Source: Bacillus mycoides
GTDB lineage: Bacteria > Bacillota > Bacilli > Bacillales > Bacillaceae_G
Assembly (NCBI RefSeq): GCF_018742245.1
Contig: NZ_CP036132.1
Coordinates: forward strand, 1,917,001 to 1,981,000
Direction: 5' to 3'
Length of the DNA stretch: 64,000 nt
The position numbers were made by a program, and so were the translations under genes. The notes beneath the pieces are model-generated. The model was not told the origin of the DNA, did no database searches, and worked only from the letters and a program-made list of their open reading frames with translations. Below, in pieces: positions 7,489 through 16,576 of the stretch (position 1 is its first letter; each line of letters begins with the position of its first letter).

Positions 7489-8832
7489 ATGAAAAAAAAG
7501 TTTTTGTTATCTGGAATAACAGCTTTGTTATCTCTTAGTTTAATAGCATGCCAGAGTAATACTACAAAAGTTGATAACCCTAAGGGGGGGAAAGGCTCCA
7601 GTGAAAAACAAACCCTTCATGTGGCAACACTTGAATCGGCTTATGGTAAAGAAATGTGGACCAAAGTGATTGACGCATATGAAGCTGCTAATCCAAAAGT
7701 TGATGTTAAATTGACGGTGGACAAAAATCTCGAGGATGTCATAGGCTCGAATATGAAAGCAGGAAACTATCCGGATGTTGTGTTGTTGGCAACCGGGAGA
7801 AAACAGGCACTGACAGAAACATTGATTAAAGATAAAGCTTTAGAAGACATTACCGATGTTTTTGATAGGAATGTTTATGGCGAAGATGTTAAAGTCAAAG
7901 ATAAGTTAGTACAAGGGCTTACTGGTACATCTGCGACTAATCCTTATAATGATGGCAAAATTTATATGGCACCGATGTTCTATAGTCCAACTGGATTATT
8001 CTATAATGCTAGCTTATTCAAGGAAAAAGGTTGGGAAGTGCCGAAGACTTGGGACGAGATGTGGGCTTTGGGAGATAAAGCGAAAACAGAAGGGATTTCT
8101 TTATTTACTTATCCTACCACTGGCTACTTTGATACATTCTTCTACTCTTTACTATTAGGGGTGGGTGGGCCTGAGTTATACAATAAAGCTATGAAATATG
8201 GAGATGGTGTATGGGAAACTTCTGAAGCAACAAAATCCTTTGAAATTATCGGAAAATTAGGAAAATATACAGAATCAACAACTGTTGCTAATGCAAATGA
8301 TAAAGACTACAAGAAAAATCAACAATTGATTCTCGATAACAAAGCATTGTTTATGCCAAATGGTACGTGGGTAGTTGGTGAAATGAAAGAAGCCCCTCGA
8401 TCTAAAGGGTTTGAATGGGGCATGATGGCTTTACCAACAATTGATGCTAGTAGCGACCGTTATGCATTTACTTTCTTTGAACAAATGTGGATTCCTTCGG
8501 CAGCTAAAAATAAACAACTTGCTAAAGATTTCATGACGTTTGTTTATTCGGATAAGGCAGCTGAAATTTTTGCGGAATCAAGTGCGATTCAGCCTATCAA
8601 AGGCCTTTCTAATAAACTGACAGGTGAAAATAAATCATTCTATAGTATCTATGATAATGGAGTGAAAGTGGGGATAGGTGGATTTGCTGCAACGAAAGCC
8701 GTTGAAGGTGTAAGTATGCCAGATACATTATTTAGAACAATTGACAGTGTTATTTCTGGTGATAAAAAGGTGAAAGATTGGCAAAGTTCTGTTGAAAAAG
8801 TGAGTGACCAATTACGGTCTGCATTAAAATAA
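7489..8832 (+). CDS. Sugar ABC transporter substrate-binding lipoprotein
   Basis: From the ATG at 7489 the product is 447 residues: a lipoprotein signal MKKKFLLSGITALLSLSLIAC with the acylated Cys in LIAC at about residue 21, a Gly/Ser linker, then a CUT1-type solute-binding domain. The open frame extends upstream to 7240, but this would bury the signal peptide and run through the promoter, so 7489 is chosen. The ribosome binding site is GGGGGT at 7474-7479. It is the first gene of the operon that continues with two permeases and the GH112 phosphorylase. Galacto-N-biose or lacto-N-biose is therefore the likely ligand; that is inference from context. Confidence 0.88.
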   Translation: MKKKFLLSGITALLSLSLIACQSNTTKVDNPKGGKGSSEKQTLHVATLESAYGKEMWTKVIDAYEAANPKVDVKLTVDKNLEDVIGSNMKAGNYPDVVLLATGRKQALTETLIKDKALEDITDVFDRNVYGEDVKVKDKLVQGLTGTSATNPYNDGKIYMAPMFYSPTGLFYNASLFKEKGWEVPKTWDEMWALGDKAKTEGISLFTYPTTGYFDTFFYSLLLGVGGPELYNKAMKYGDGVWETSEATKSFEIIGKLGKYTESTTVANANDKDYKKNQQLILDNKALFMPNGTWVVGEMKEAPRSKGFEWGMMALPTIDASSDRYAFTFFEQMWIPSAAKNKQLAKDFMTFVYSDKAAEIFAESSAIQPIKGLSNKLTGENKSFYSIYDNGVKVGIGGFAATKAVEGVSMPDTLFRTIDSVISGDKKVKDWQSSVEKVSDQLRSALK

Positions 8833-8855
8833 ATTAGTTTTTTAGTTTTCACTAC

Positions 8856-8889
8856 GTACAATGGTGAGTCGCTAGTCTCACCGTTGTAC
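8856..8889 (+). promoter_or_regulatory. Intercistronic hairpin between binding-protein and permease genes
   Basis: A 13-bp stem GTACAATGGTGAG / CTCACCGTTGTAC (one G-T pair) with an 8-nt loop, not followed by a long T run. Such hairpins after binding-protein genes commonly protect the upstream mRNA or partly terminate, giving more binding protein than permease. Confidence 0.65.
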
Positions 8890-8909
8890 TTATTAACTGA
8901 GGTGATGGC

Positions 8910-9800
8910 ATGAATAAGACAACAGAAAAAAGAATTTTTATTTTTGTTTGTACTGCACCCGCACTAATTCTGTTAGCTATTTTTATGATTGTTCCTACGA
9001 TTGAGGTATTCAGGATGTCCTTATATAAGTGGGGAGGATTTTCTAATAATAAGGTATTTGTTGGGCTCGATAACTTCAAGATTTTATGGAATGATATGAA
9101 CTTCTTTCGATCTCTCCAAAACAGTATTGTATTAATTGTTATCGTCACACTTATCACGATGGTGCTGGCAATCTTGTTTGCCACTTTGTTAACAAGAGAA
9201 AAAATAAAGGGTAAAAGCTTCTTTCGAATTATTTTTTATATCCCTAATATCTTATCCGTTGTAGTTATCGCGGGAATATTTTCTGCAGTTTATGACCCAA
9301 CTACAGGGTTGTTAAATAATATACTTGCTTTATTTAACCTTGAAAACCTTCAAAAGATGTGGCTCGGTAATCAAAAGATTGCTATTTACAGCATTGGCGG
9401 GGCACTCATTTGGCAAGCAATTGGTTACTATATGGTCATGTATATGGCGGCAATGGCAAGTATCCCAGAAAGTTTTTACGAAGCATCTGCTTTGGAAGGT
9501 GCTGGACGGGTCAGACAATTTTTCAGTATTACTTTACCGTTAATTTGGAATAACATTCGGACGACGTTAACTTTCTTCGTTATTAGTACGATTAATTTAA
9601 GTTTTCTTCTCGTTCAAGCAATGACTGGCGGCGGACCTGACGGATCGACGGAAGTGTTTTTAAGCTATATGTATAAGCAGGCTTACACCAATTCTTCTTA
9701 CGGTTACGGTATGGCTATTGGGGTGGTCATTTTCCTATTCTCATTCGCATTATCTGCAATTATTAGTGGTGTCACTAAAAGGGAAGTGTTGGAGTATTAA
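8910..9800 (+). CDS. Sugar ABC transporter permease (MsmF/UgpA type)
   Basis: A 296-residue inner-membrane protein with six predicted membrane segments (about residues 12-34, 75-97, 108-130, 160-182, 212-235 and 265-287). The EAA loop EASALEGAGRVRQFFSITLPL (about 192-212) contacts the ATPase. It belongs to the CUT1 permease family. The N-terminus RIFIFVCTAPALILLAIFMIVP is typical. The ATG at 8910 follows GAGGTGATGGC. It pairs with the permease starting 15 nt downstream of its stop. Confidence 0.92.
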   Translation: MNKTTEKRIFIFVCTAPALILLAIFMIVPTIEVFRMSLYKWGGFSNNKVFVGLDNFKILWNDMNFFRSLQNSIVLIVIVTLITMVLAILFATLLTREKIKGKSFFRIIFYIPNILSVVVIAGIFSAVYDPTTGLLNNILALFNLENLQKMWLGNQKIAIYSIGGALIWQAIGYYMVMYMAAMASIPESFYEASALEGAGRVRQFFSITLPLIWNNIRTTLTFFVISTINLSFLLVQAMTGGGPDGSTEVFLSYMYKQAYTNSSYGYGMAIGVVIFLFSFALSAIISGVTKREVLEY

Positions 9801-9815
9801 GGAGGTCCAAAAACG

Positions 9816-10805
9816 ATGGAAACACAAAAAAGAATGACTACAGAAACAGCTTATCAAGATCCAAAAACGATGGAAACCGAAAAAGAAATGATTGTAGAAA
9901 CAGCTTATCAAGCCCCAAAAACAGTGAAGACCCAAAAAGGAATGACTACAGAAGCAATATATCGCTGTTTTATATATGTAGCACTGATTACGTTAGCAAT
10001 TTCTATTATTATTCCTGTTGCATGGGTTTTCTTAGCCTCAGTGAAGAAAAACTCGGAGTTTTATGGAAGTCCTTGGACCATGCCGAAAAGTTTCTATTTT
10101 CAAAATTTTATCGATGCTTTCCAAAAGGCAAACATGGGTACCTATATGTTGAATTCAGTCATGGTAACTGCGTTGGCTCTGCTTATTTTATTGATTGTGG
10201 CCTTACCAGCAGCCTATGTGTTGGCAAGATATACCTTTAGAGGAAGCAAATTAATAAATACTTTTTTTAAAGCTGGATTATTCATCAATGTGAACTACAT
10301 TGTTGTTCCAATTTTCTTGATGTTATTGGACGGAGATACCTTTTTACGAGGCCAACTGGGTGATGGATTGCTACTAGACAATTTATTTGTTTTAGCAGTC
10401 GTTTATGCGGCGACAGCGCTACCATTTACCATTTACTTGCTGTCTAGTTTTTTTCAATCACTTCCATCCACGTATGAGGAAGCGGCGTTGGTCGATGGTG
10501 CCGGATATTTCAAAACAATGATTTCAGTCATGATTCCTATAGCTCGTCCAAGTATTATTGCCGTCATTTTATTTAATTTTCTTGCCTTTTGGAACGAATA
10601 CATTATTGCCTTAACATTAATTCCAGGACCGAATAAAACGTTACCTGTTGGATTAATGAGCTTAATGGCAGCTCAAAAATCTGCTGCGAACTATGGCCAA
10701 ATGTATGCAGGAATGGTTCTTGTCATGCTGCCAACTTTGATTTTATACATCATTGTTCAAAAAAAATTAACACAAGGAATGACCCTTGGTGGTTTAAAGG
10801 ATTAG
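9816..10805 (+). CDS. Sugar ABC transporter permease (MsmG/UgpE type) with N-terminal repeats
   Basis: A 329-residue CUT1 permease with six membrane segments beginning near residue 50 and the EAA loop EEAALVDGAGYFKTMISVMI (about 221-241). It is about 45 residues longer at the N-terminus than usual. The extension is an imperfect 18-residue tandem repeat (METQKRMTTETAYQDPKT, METEKEMIVETAYQAPKT, VKTQKGMTTEAIYR) made by a 54-bp DNA repeat. The segment before the first ATG (CCAAAAACG) also belongs to the repeat unit. AAGGAGG precedes 9816. An ATG-like start inside the third unit (MTTEAIY) would give a normal-length permease. Confidence 0.9.
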   Translation: METQKRMTTETAYQDPKTMETEKEMIVETAYQAPKTVKTQKGMTTEAIYRCFIYVALITLAISIIIPVAWVFLASVKKNSEFYGSPWTMPKSFYFQNFIDAFQKANMGTYMLNSVMVTALALLILLIVALPAAYVLARYTFRGSKLINTFFKAGLFINVNYIVVPIFLMLLDGDTFLRGQLGDGLLLDNLFVLAVVYAATALPFTIYLLSSFFQSLPSTYEEAALVDGAGYFKTMISVMIPIARPSIIAVILFNFLAFWNEYIIALTLIPGPNKTLPVGLMSLMAAQKSAANYGQMYAGMVLVMLPTLILYIIVQKKLTQGMTLGGLKD

Positions 10806-10817
10806 AGGAGGATTTAC

Positions 10818-12989
10818 ATGAAAAAGAAAAAAGGCCGTGTTACTTTACCGAGTGAAGAAAATTTTCTCAAGGAAACAAAAGAATTGATGGAACGATGGGG
10901 TGCAGATGCGATTCGCGATAGTGATGGAACGAAACTAGATGATGATATTAAACAATTGGATGCGAAAATTTATACGACTTATTTTGTTGCTCGAGCTCAC
11001 AATGAGTTCGCAGAGAAGCATATGGATGAATGCCAGCAACTTTATTTAATGAGCTTGTTCAATACTGCGCTTACTGACACCCTTGAAATTGATTTTATGA
11101 AAGGATACTTTGAGGAACAATTAAAGCCGGATTACGTTCACAGTCCTAAAAAATACTGGGAGGTTATTGATCGGACAACAGGAGAAGTTGTTGACGTTAA
11201 TGAGTGGGAAGTAAACGAAGAGCAAAATCGTGTCTTGATTACGAAGGCGATTCCTTGGCATGAATATACGGTTTCATTCCTAGTCTATGCGATTTGGGAT
11301 CCAACCCAAATGTATAATCATATTACTAATAATTGGGGAGATAAGCCACATGATATTCCTTTTGATGTCAGACAGCCACATTCCAATGAATTTATGAAAA
11401 CCTATTTAAAACAATGGCTGACAGAAAATCCGGATACAGATGTGGTCAGGTTTACAACGTTTTTCTATCATTTTACCCTTGTGTTCAATAACCTTGGGAA
11501 AGAGAAATTTGTCGATTGGTTCGGATATGGTGCTAGTGTTTCAGTTGCTGCTTTGGATGCCTTTCAAAAAGAAAAGGGCTATCGCTTAAGACCAGAGGAC
11601 ATTGTTGATCAAGGTTATTACAATACTTCGTTTCGAATTCCAACTCCTGCTTTTTTAGATTATATAGATTTTGTTCATAAGTTCGTTGCTGAAGAAGCAA
11701 AGAAACTTGTAGATATTGTCCATGAAAGTGGAAAAGAAGTAATGATGTTCCTTGGTGATAATTGGATTGGTACAGAACCATATGGGAAATACTTTGAAAA
11801 TATAGGATTGGACGCAGTAGTAGGCAGTGTGGGCGGCGGAGCCACACTACGTATGATTGCAGATATACCACATGTACGTTACACAGAAGGACGATTCTTA
11901 CCTTATTTCTTCCCAGATACTTTTTACGAAGGTAACAACCCGACGATTGAAGCGAATGAAAACTGGTTAACGGCGCGCAGAGCTTTACTGCGGAATCCTG
12001 TTGATCGTATCGGTTATGGCGGTTATTTAAGTCTAGCCTATCAATTTCCGGAATTTATCTCCTATATTGAAAAAGTTACTGAGGAATTTCGTGAAATTCA
12101 TGACACGATCAAAGGTGTGAAACCATACAGCGGTCTTAAAGTTGCAATTTTGAATTCTTGGGGCAAGTTGAGAACTTGGCAAACACATATGGTTGCTCAT
12201 GCACTATGGTATAAACAAATTTATTCTTATTTAGGTGTTTTAGAATCCTTGAGCGGAGCTGCCGTGGAAGTTACGTTCATTAGTTTTGATGATGTCATTA
12301 ACGATGGGATACCTGAGGATATTGACGTCATTATTAATGCCGGCGATGTGGGCACAGCTTTTTCAGGCGGGACTAATTGGATTAATGAAAAGTTAGTCAC
12401 AACAATTAGGGCCTGGATGTATAATGGCGGAGGTTTCATAGGCATTGGCGAACCTACAGCCTATCAGCATGAAGGACATTATTTTCAATTGGCAAACGTC
12501 TTAGGTGTTGACAAAGAACTAGGGTTCAGCTTATCAACAGATAAATATTTTATTAATCCTGTTGAAAATCATTTTATTTCTGATGACAGCGCCCAATTTG
12601 ATTTTGGTGAAGGAATGAAAAACATTTATGCGTTATCAGAGGAAACCGAAATAATTGAATATTCGAACGGAGAAATTCGTCTTTCTAGTCATCAGTTTGG
12701 AGAAGGGAGATCCGTCTATATAGCAGGGCTGCCATACAGCGAAGAAAATACACGTCTGCTGATGCGTGCGTTATACTATGCTGCCCATAAAGAAGAAGAA
12801 TTTCACAAGTATCATGCGAGCAACATTTATTGTGAAGTTCATGCATATCCATCTATTCAAAAAATGGCAATTGTTAACAACTCGATGGTCGAACAAATGA
12901 CGGGTGTCTACGACGGAAAAGGAAACAGGAAAGAAGTGACGTTGGCACCTAGTGAAATCAGGTGGGAGGATTTTTCAAATGAAGGCTAA
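10818..12989 (+). CDS. lnpA: GH112 galacto-N-biose/lacto-N-biose I phosphorylase
   Basis: A 723-residue protein matching the length and opening (GRVTLPSEENF, then ERWGADAIRDSDGTKLD) of GH112 1,3-beta-galactosyl-N-acetylhexosamine phosphorylases. The enzyme splits GNB (or lacto-N-biose) with phosphate to Gal-1-P and GalNAc (or GlcNAc) in the cytoplasm. FLGDNWIG places Asp at residue 314, aligning with the general acid D313 of the Bifidobacterium enzyme. It follows the permease by 12 nt with AGAGGAGG. Co-occurrence with tagatose-pathway genes and a GH101 favours GNB over lacto-N-biose as the physiological substrate. Confidence 0.93.
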   Translation: MKKKKGRVTLPSEENFLKETKELMERWGADAIRDSDGTKLDDDIKQLDAKIYTTYFVARAHNEFAEKHMDECQQLYLMSLFNTALTDTLEIDFMKGYFEEQLKPDYVHSPKKYWEVIDRTTGEVVDVNEWEVNEEQNRVLITKAIPWHEYTVSFLVYAIWDPTQMYNHITNNWGDKPHDIPFDVRQPHSNEFMKTYLKQWLTENPDTDVVRFTTFFYHFTLVFNNLGKEKFVDWFGYGASVSVAALDAFQKEKGYRLRPEDIVDQGYYNTSFRIPTPAFLDYIDFVHKFVAEEAKKLVDIVHESGKEVMMFLGDNWIGTEPYGKYFENIGLDAVVGSVGGGATLRMIADIPHVRYTEGRFLPYFFPDTFYEGNNPTIEANENWLTARRALLRNPVDRIGYGGYLSLAYQFPEFISYIEKVTEEFREIHDTIKGVKPYSGLKVAILNSWGKLRTWQTHMVAHALWYKQIYSYLGVLESLSGAAVEVTFISFDDVINDGIPEDIDVIINAGDVGTAFSGGTNWINEKLVTTIRAWMYNGGGFIGIGEPTAYQHEGHYFQLANVLGVDKELGFSLSTDKYFINPVENHFISDDSAQFDFGEGMKNIYALSEETEIIEYSNGEIRLSSHQFGEGRSVYIAGLPYSEENTRLLMRALYYAAHKEEEFHKYHASNIYCEVHAYPSIQKMAIVNNSMVEQMTGVYDGKGNRKEVTLAPSEIRWEDFSNEG

Positions 12990-13146
12990 TATTTTATTCA
13001 TTATTAAAATTGTTGTGTTTATCGCATGCCTGTCTTTGATTATCATCTATCAAAAGACAGCTGGTAAATTCGAACTGGGTATGATGTTGATTGGATTAGC
13101 TGGTCTCTTAGGGCTACTTTATAACTACAATCGGAAATACGTATAA
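12979..13146 (+). CDS. Small two-helix membrane protein in the GNB operon
   Basis: A 55-residue protein beginning MKANILFIIKIVVFIACLSL, with two hydrophobic helices (about 4-23 and 33-50) around a short loop and a basic tail YNRKYV. The ATG at 12979 follows GGGAGGA and overlaps the last 11 nt of the phosphorylase gene, so translation is probably coupled. I recall a small uncharacterised family (possibly DUF6903) found beside GH112 genes in Firmicutes, but cannot confirm it here. Its function is unknown; a transporter accessory subunit is one possibility. Confidence 0.7.
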   Translation: MKANILFIIKIVVFIACLSLIIIYQKTAGKFELGMMLIGLAGLLGLLYNYNRKYV

Positions 13147-13254
13147 ACCAACCAGGGCAAGTGGATTGTTCAAGGAATCGCAGATATATGTTTAACGATA
13201 ACAATTATAAAAAATTACTCAATACTTCAAATACAAACCTAGGGGTGCGGACAA

Positions 13255-14151
13255 ATGAAAAAGGCAGTCGGCATTGATATTGGGGGAACGAAAATTGCAG
13301 CGGGAGTCATTTCGGATACAGGCGAACTGCTTGAACGTGCGGAAGTAAAAAGTGATCCTTCAGACCGGGAAAAAATGTTTGGTAGAGTCGTAGAAGCTGT
13401 GGAACAAGTTCTCAGAAAATCATCGATTTCAATCGCTGATATCGAGGGTATTGGCGTTGGGGTACCGGGAAAAGTGAATTGCGAGAAGGGAATTGCTGTT
13501 TTTCAAAACAATTTACCTTGGAGACAGTTTCCTATTTCGGTCCGTTTGCAGGAGCAATTTGGTATCCAGCGAATCACGATTGACAATGATGTCTATATGG
13601 CGGCTTATGCCGAATGGAGAGCAGCGCATGTAAAAAGAAATGAAACCTTTGTCTACGTGACTATAAGTACGGGAATATCCTGTTCTATCATTCATAAAGG
13701 TTCATTTTTTAGGGGGGCAGGATTTGCCGGAGAACTTGGTTTGATTCCTGTCCACTCGAAGGGGGTCAATGAACGATTAGAAAAAATCGCTGCTGGGCCA
13801 GGGATCCAGAGGATAGCCGAAAAAGAATTACAGGTAGATACTATTTCAACGAAGGATGTTTTTGCTCGTTATATAAATGGGGTACCGGAATATCAGTCCA
13901 TCATCAATGAGGTAACTGATTATTTAGCTCAAGGTCTTTATACAATTTCCTGTTTATTGGATCCGCACAAAATGGTTTTTGGTGGCAGTGTCATTGTGAA
14001 AAATCCATTTCTACTGGAGTTGATTAAAGAGAAGCTGAAAATGTATCAACTGCCTGAGCAACAACATCTTTTGGAGCAGATGAGCATCAGTACGTTGGCA
14101 CAAAATAATGGAGTTGCTGGTGCAGGATTACGAGTATTTGAAGGTATGTAA
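13255..14151 (+). CDS. ROK-family sugar kinase, probable GalNAc kinase
   Basis: A 298-residue ROK kinase. It has the N-terminal phosphate-binding motif AVGIDIGGTKIAAGV (4-18), the sugar/Asp region TIDNDVYMAAYAEW with the catalytic Asp in DNDV (about 104), and STGISCSI. It lacks the usual ROK zinc cluster (CxCGxxGC): after AGELGLIPVHSKG the sequence goes straight to VNERLEKIAAGPGI. In the pathway it should phosphorylate the GalNAc released by the phosphorylase at O6. The substrate is inferred from neighbours only. ATG 13255 follows GGGGTGCGG. Confidence 0.85.
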   Translation: MKKAVGIDIGGTKIAAGVISDTGELLERAEVKSDPSDREKMFGRVVEAVEQVLRKSSISIADIEGIGVGVPGKVNCEKGIAVFQNNLPWRQFPISVRLQEQFGIQRITIDNDVYMAAYAEWRAAHVKRNETFVYVTISTGISCSIIHKGSFFRGAGFAGELGLIPVHSKGVNERLEKIAAGPGIQRIAEKELQVDTISTKDVFARYINGVPEYQSIINEVTDYLAQGLYTISCLLDPHKMVFGGSVIVKNPFLLELIKEKLKMYQLPEQQHLLEQMSISTLAQNNGVAGAGLRVFEGM

Positions 14152-14215
14152 TGAGGCGGCGCCGATCTTCTTTTATGGAGAGAATGATGGCAAATAGGTA
14201 GAGGAGTGGACGAAT

Positions 14216-15382
14216 ATGTTTACATTAAGTCAAGAAAACTTAGTTTCGTTAGGTGCATCGATAACAACAGCGGAAATAAAACGGCAGCCTGATTTATGGG
14301 CCGAAACCTTTGCTTTGTATATGGAAAAAAGCGAGGGAATTGAAGAGTTTTTGCAAAAATTATTAATGAAACACAGCCGGGTTCGAGTTATTTTTACAGG
14401 CGCAGGAACGTCTGCATATGTCGGGGATACAGTCACCCCTTATTTAATAGAAAAAGTCGATGAAAAACAGTGGGAAGTACTAAGTATTCCGACAACCACG
14501 TTAGTTTCAAATCCTTATCAATTCTTCAAAAAGGATTTTCCAACCTTACTCGTTTCATTTGCTAGAAGTGGGAACAGCCCGGAAAGTGTTGCTGCCGTAC
14601 AATTAGCGGAGCAAATAGTAACCGATTTGTATCAAATAACGATTACTTGTGCTAAAGATGGTAAATTAGCCAAACGGGCCCTGAATAATGAAAAAAATTT
14701 ATTGCTATTGATGCCTGAAAAATCAAATGATCAAGGATTTGCAATGACAGGAAGTTATACTTGCATGGCGTTAATGTCATTACTCGTTTTTGATTCTATA
14801 TCGACTGAAGAAAAATCGAAGATAGTGAAAAAAATTCATCAAATGGGTGAAAGTGTCATTCAAAGGGAAAACGTCATCCAAGAGATAGTAGATTTTGATT
14901 TTGACCGAATTATTTACTTAGGTTCTGGTAGTTTAGAAGGCTTAGCGAAAGAATCACAATTAAAAATATTAGAGCTGACAGCTGGAAAAATTGTCACCGC
15001 ATTTGATTCACCACTCGGATTCCGACACGGTCCAAAATCATTTGTAAACGAAAGATCATTAGTTTTTGTGTTTGTTTCTAACCATCCGTATACACGTCAA
15101 TATGATTTAGATATGTTAAAAGAAATGCAGCAGGACAATATTGCCAGTTATATCTGTGCCATCGAGGTTGATGGAGAAACTAATTATGCTGGGAACAGGT
15201 TTGTATTCGGCAGCGAGACTCAGTCTGTACCAGATGCTTACTTAGCATTACCTTTTGTCATGATTGGGCAAACAGTCTCACTGTTAGCTTCCGTGAAAGT
15301 AGGCAATACACCGGATACACCTTCACTGACAGGAACAGTGAACCGTGTCGTTAAAGGTGTTACCATCTACGAATATGAGTAA
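14216..15382 (+). CDS. agaS: Galactosamine-6-phosphate deaminase/isomerase (AgaS, SIS domains)
   Basis: A 388-residue protein of the AgaS class with two SIS folds: FTGAGTSAYVGD (about 60-71) and FARSGNSPESVAA in the first, YLGSGSLEGLAKESQLKI (about 238-255) in the second, then the signature DSPLGFRHGPKSFV. AgaS converts galactosamine-6-phosphate to tagatose-6-phosphate plus ammonia. It is preceded by AGAGGAGTGG and followed 19 nt later by the deacetylase gene that supplies its substrate. Confidence 0.9.
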   Translation: MFTLSQENLVSLGASITTAEIKRQPDLWAETFALYMEKSEGIEEFLQKLLMKHSRVRVIFTGAGTSAYVGDTVTPYLIEKVDEKQWEVLSIPTTTLVSNPYQFFKKDFPTLLVSFARSGNSPESVAAVQLAEQIVTDLYQITITCAKDGKLAKRALNNEKNLLLLMPEKSNDQGFAMTGSYTCMALMSLLVFDSISTEEKSKIVKKIHQMGESVIQRENVIQEIVDFDFDRIIYLGSGSLEGLAKESQLKILELTAGKIVTAFDSPLGFRHGPKSFVNERSLVFVFVSNHPYTRQYDLDMLKEMQQDNIASYICAIEVDGETNYAGNRFVFGSETQSVPDAYLALPFVMIGQTVSLLASVKVGNTPDTPSLTGTVNRVVKGVTIYEYE

Positions 15383-15401
15383 CTAGGATAGGGGAAAATA
15401 C

Positions 15402-16550
15402 ATGTCTATTTTTATCTTTGCAGATAAGTTTTTTCTAGAGGAGATGGCCGTAGGGCCTGGATTTTTGGAAATAAAAGATGGGAAATTCGGTGGGTTTTCA
15501 GAAAACAGGCCAGAGGAAATGGCCGAAATTATTGAGTGTACAGGACATTGGATTGCTCCTGGTCTAGTAGACACACATATTCATGGATTTAGAAATCATG
15601 ACATTATGGATAATGATTTTGGAGGACTGAACCAAATTTCGGTAGGACTCCTTTCTTGCGGAGTTACATCTTTTTTACCGACAACTTTAACCTCTTCGGT
15701 AGAATTATTGAATAACGTCGTTGAAATGATTGGTGCCAATTACACGAGAGTGCAAGGCGCCAAAATTAAAGGAATCTTTTTAGAAGGGCCGTTTTTTACT
15801 GAAAAGCATAAAGGAGCACAAAACACAAAATATTTTTGTGACCCATCGGTTGATATGTTGAAAGCTTGGCAGAAATTATCAAATGATTCTATTAAAAAAA
15901 TTGCGATTGCGCCTGAAAGGAAAGGGGCAGTGGAATTTATTGAATATGCTGTGGGAGAAGAGATTGCAGTGGCGTTGGCCCACAGTGACGCAACTTATGA
16001 AGAAGCAAAGCAAGCGATTGAAAAAGGGGCTTCCATTTTTGTTCATACTTTCAATGGAATGAGTCCGCTGCACCACCGTGAGCCGGGGATGGTCGGAGCG
16101 GCCATGAATCTAAAAGATGTTTTTGCCGAAATCATATGTGATGGACATCATGTTCATCCCGTTGCCACAAATATTTTAATGAATGTCCGTGGCAGAGAAA
16201 AGATTGTTATGGTGTCCGATTGTATGATGGCTGGAGGTATGCCTGAAGGAACTTATCAACTGGGAGAATTTCCTGTGGAAGTAAAAGATGGAATGGCTCG
16301 TTTGGAAAGTGGAAGTTTAGCAGGTAGCATTTTGCAATTAAAAGATGCTGTCAAAAATGTCGTCGAGTGGGGAATTGCCACACCTGAGGAAGCGATTTAC
16401 ATGGCGAGTACTGCACCAGCAAAAAGTATTCAGCTCGATGGCGAATGCGGGAAGATTGCCGAGGGATATGATGCTGACTTTATTGTGATGACGCCAACGA
16501 TGGATGTAACTGCTACTTATCTTGATGGTATATGTCGTTTTCAAGCTTAA
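15402..16550 (+). CDS. nagA: N-acetylgalactosamine/glucosamine-6-phosphate deacetylase
   Basis: A 382-residue amidohydrolase of the NagA/AgaA family. It shows the metal motif GLVDTHIHGF (about 53-62), the metal-ligand Glu in FLEGPFF, His ligands in ALAHSDATYEEA and FVHTFNGMSPLHHREPG, and the catalytic Asp in MVSDCMMAGG (about 276). It removes acetate from the 6-phosphate amino sugar in the cytoplasm. Placement between agaS and lacC argues that GalNAc-6-P is the physiological substrate (AgaA role), although the family also takes GlcNAc-6-P. Confidence 0.9.
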   Translation: MSIFIFADKFFLEEMAVGPGFLEIKDGKFGGFSENRPEEMAEIIECTGHWIAPGLVDTHIHGFRNHDIMDNDFGGLNQISVGLLSCGVTSFLPTTLTSSVELLNNVVEMIGANYTRVQGAKIKGIFLEGPFFTEKHKGAQNTKYFCDPSVDMLKAWQKLSNDSIKKIAIAPERKGAVEFIEYAVGEEIAVALAHSDATYEEAKQAIEKGASIFVHTFNGMSPLHHREPGMVGAAMNLKDVFAEIICDGHHVHPVATNILMNVRGREKIVMVSDCMMAGGMPEGTYQLGEFPVEVKDGMARLESGSLAGSILQLKDAVKNVVEWGIATPEEAIYMASTAPAKSIQLDGECGKIAEGYDADFIVMTPTMDVTATYLDGICRFQA

Positions 16551-16576
16551 ACAATTTTCTGAAAGAGGGATTACTA

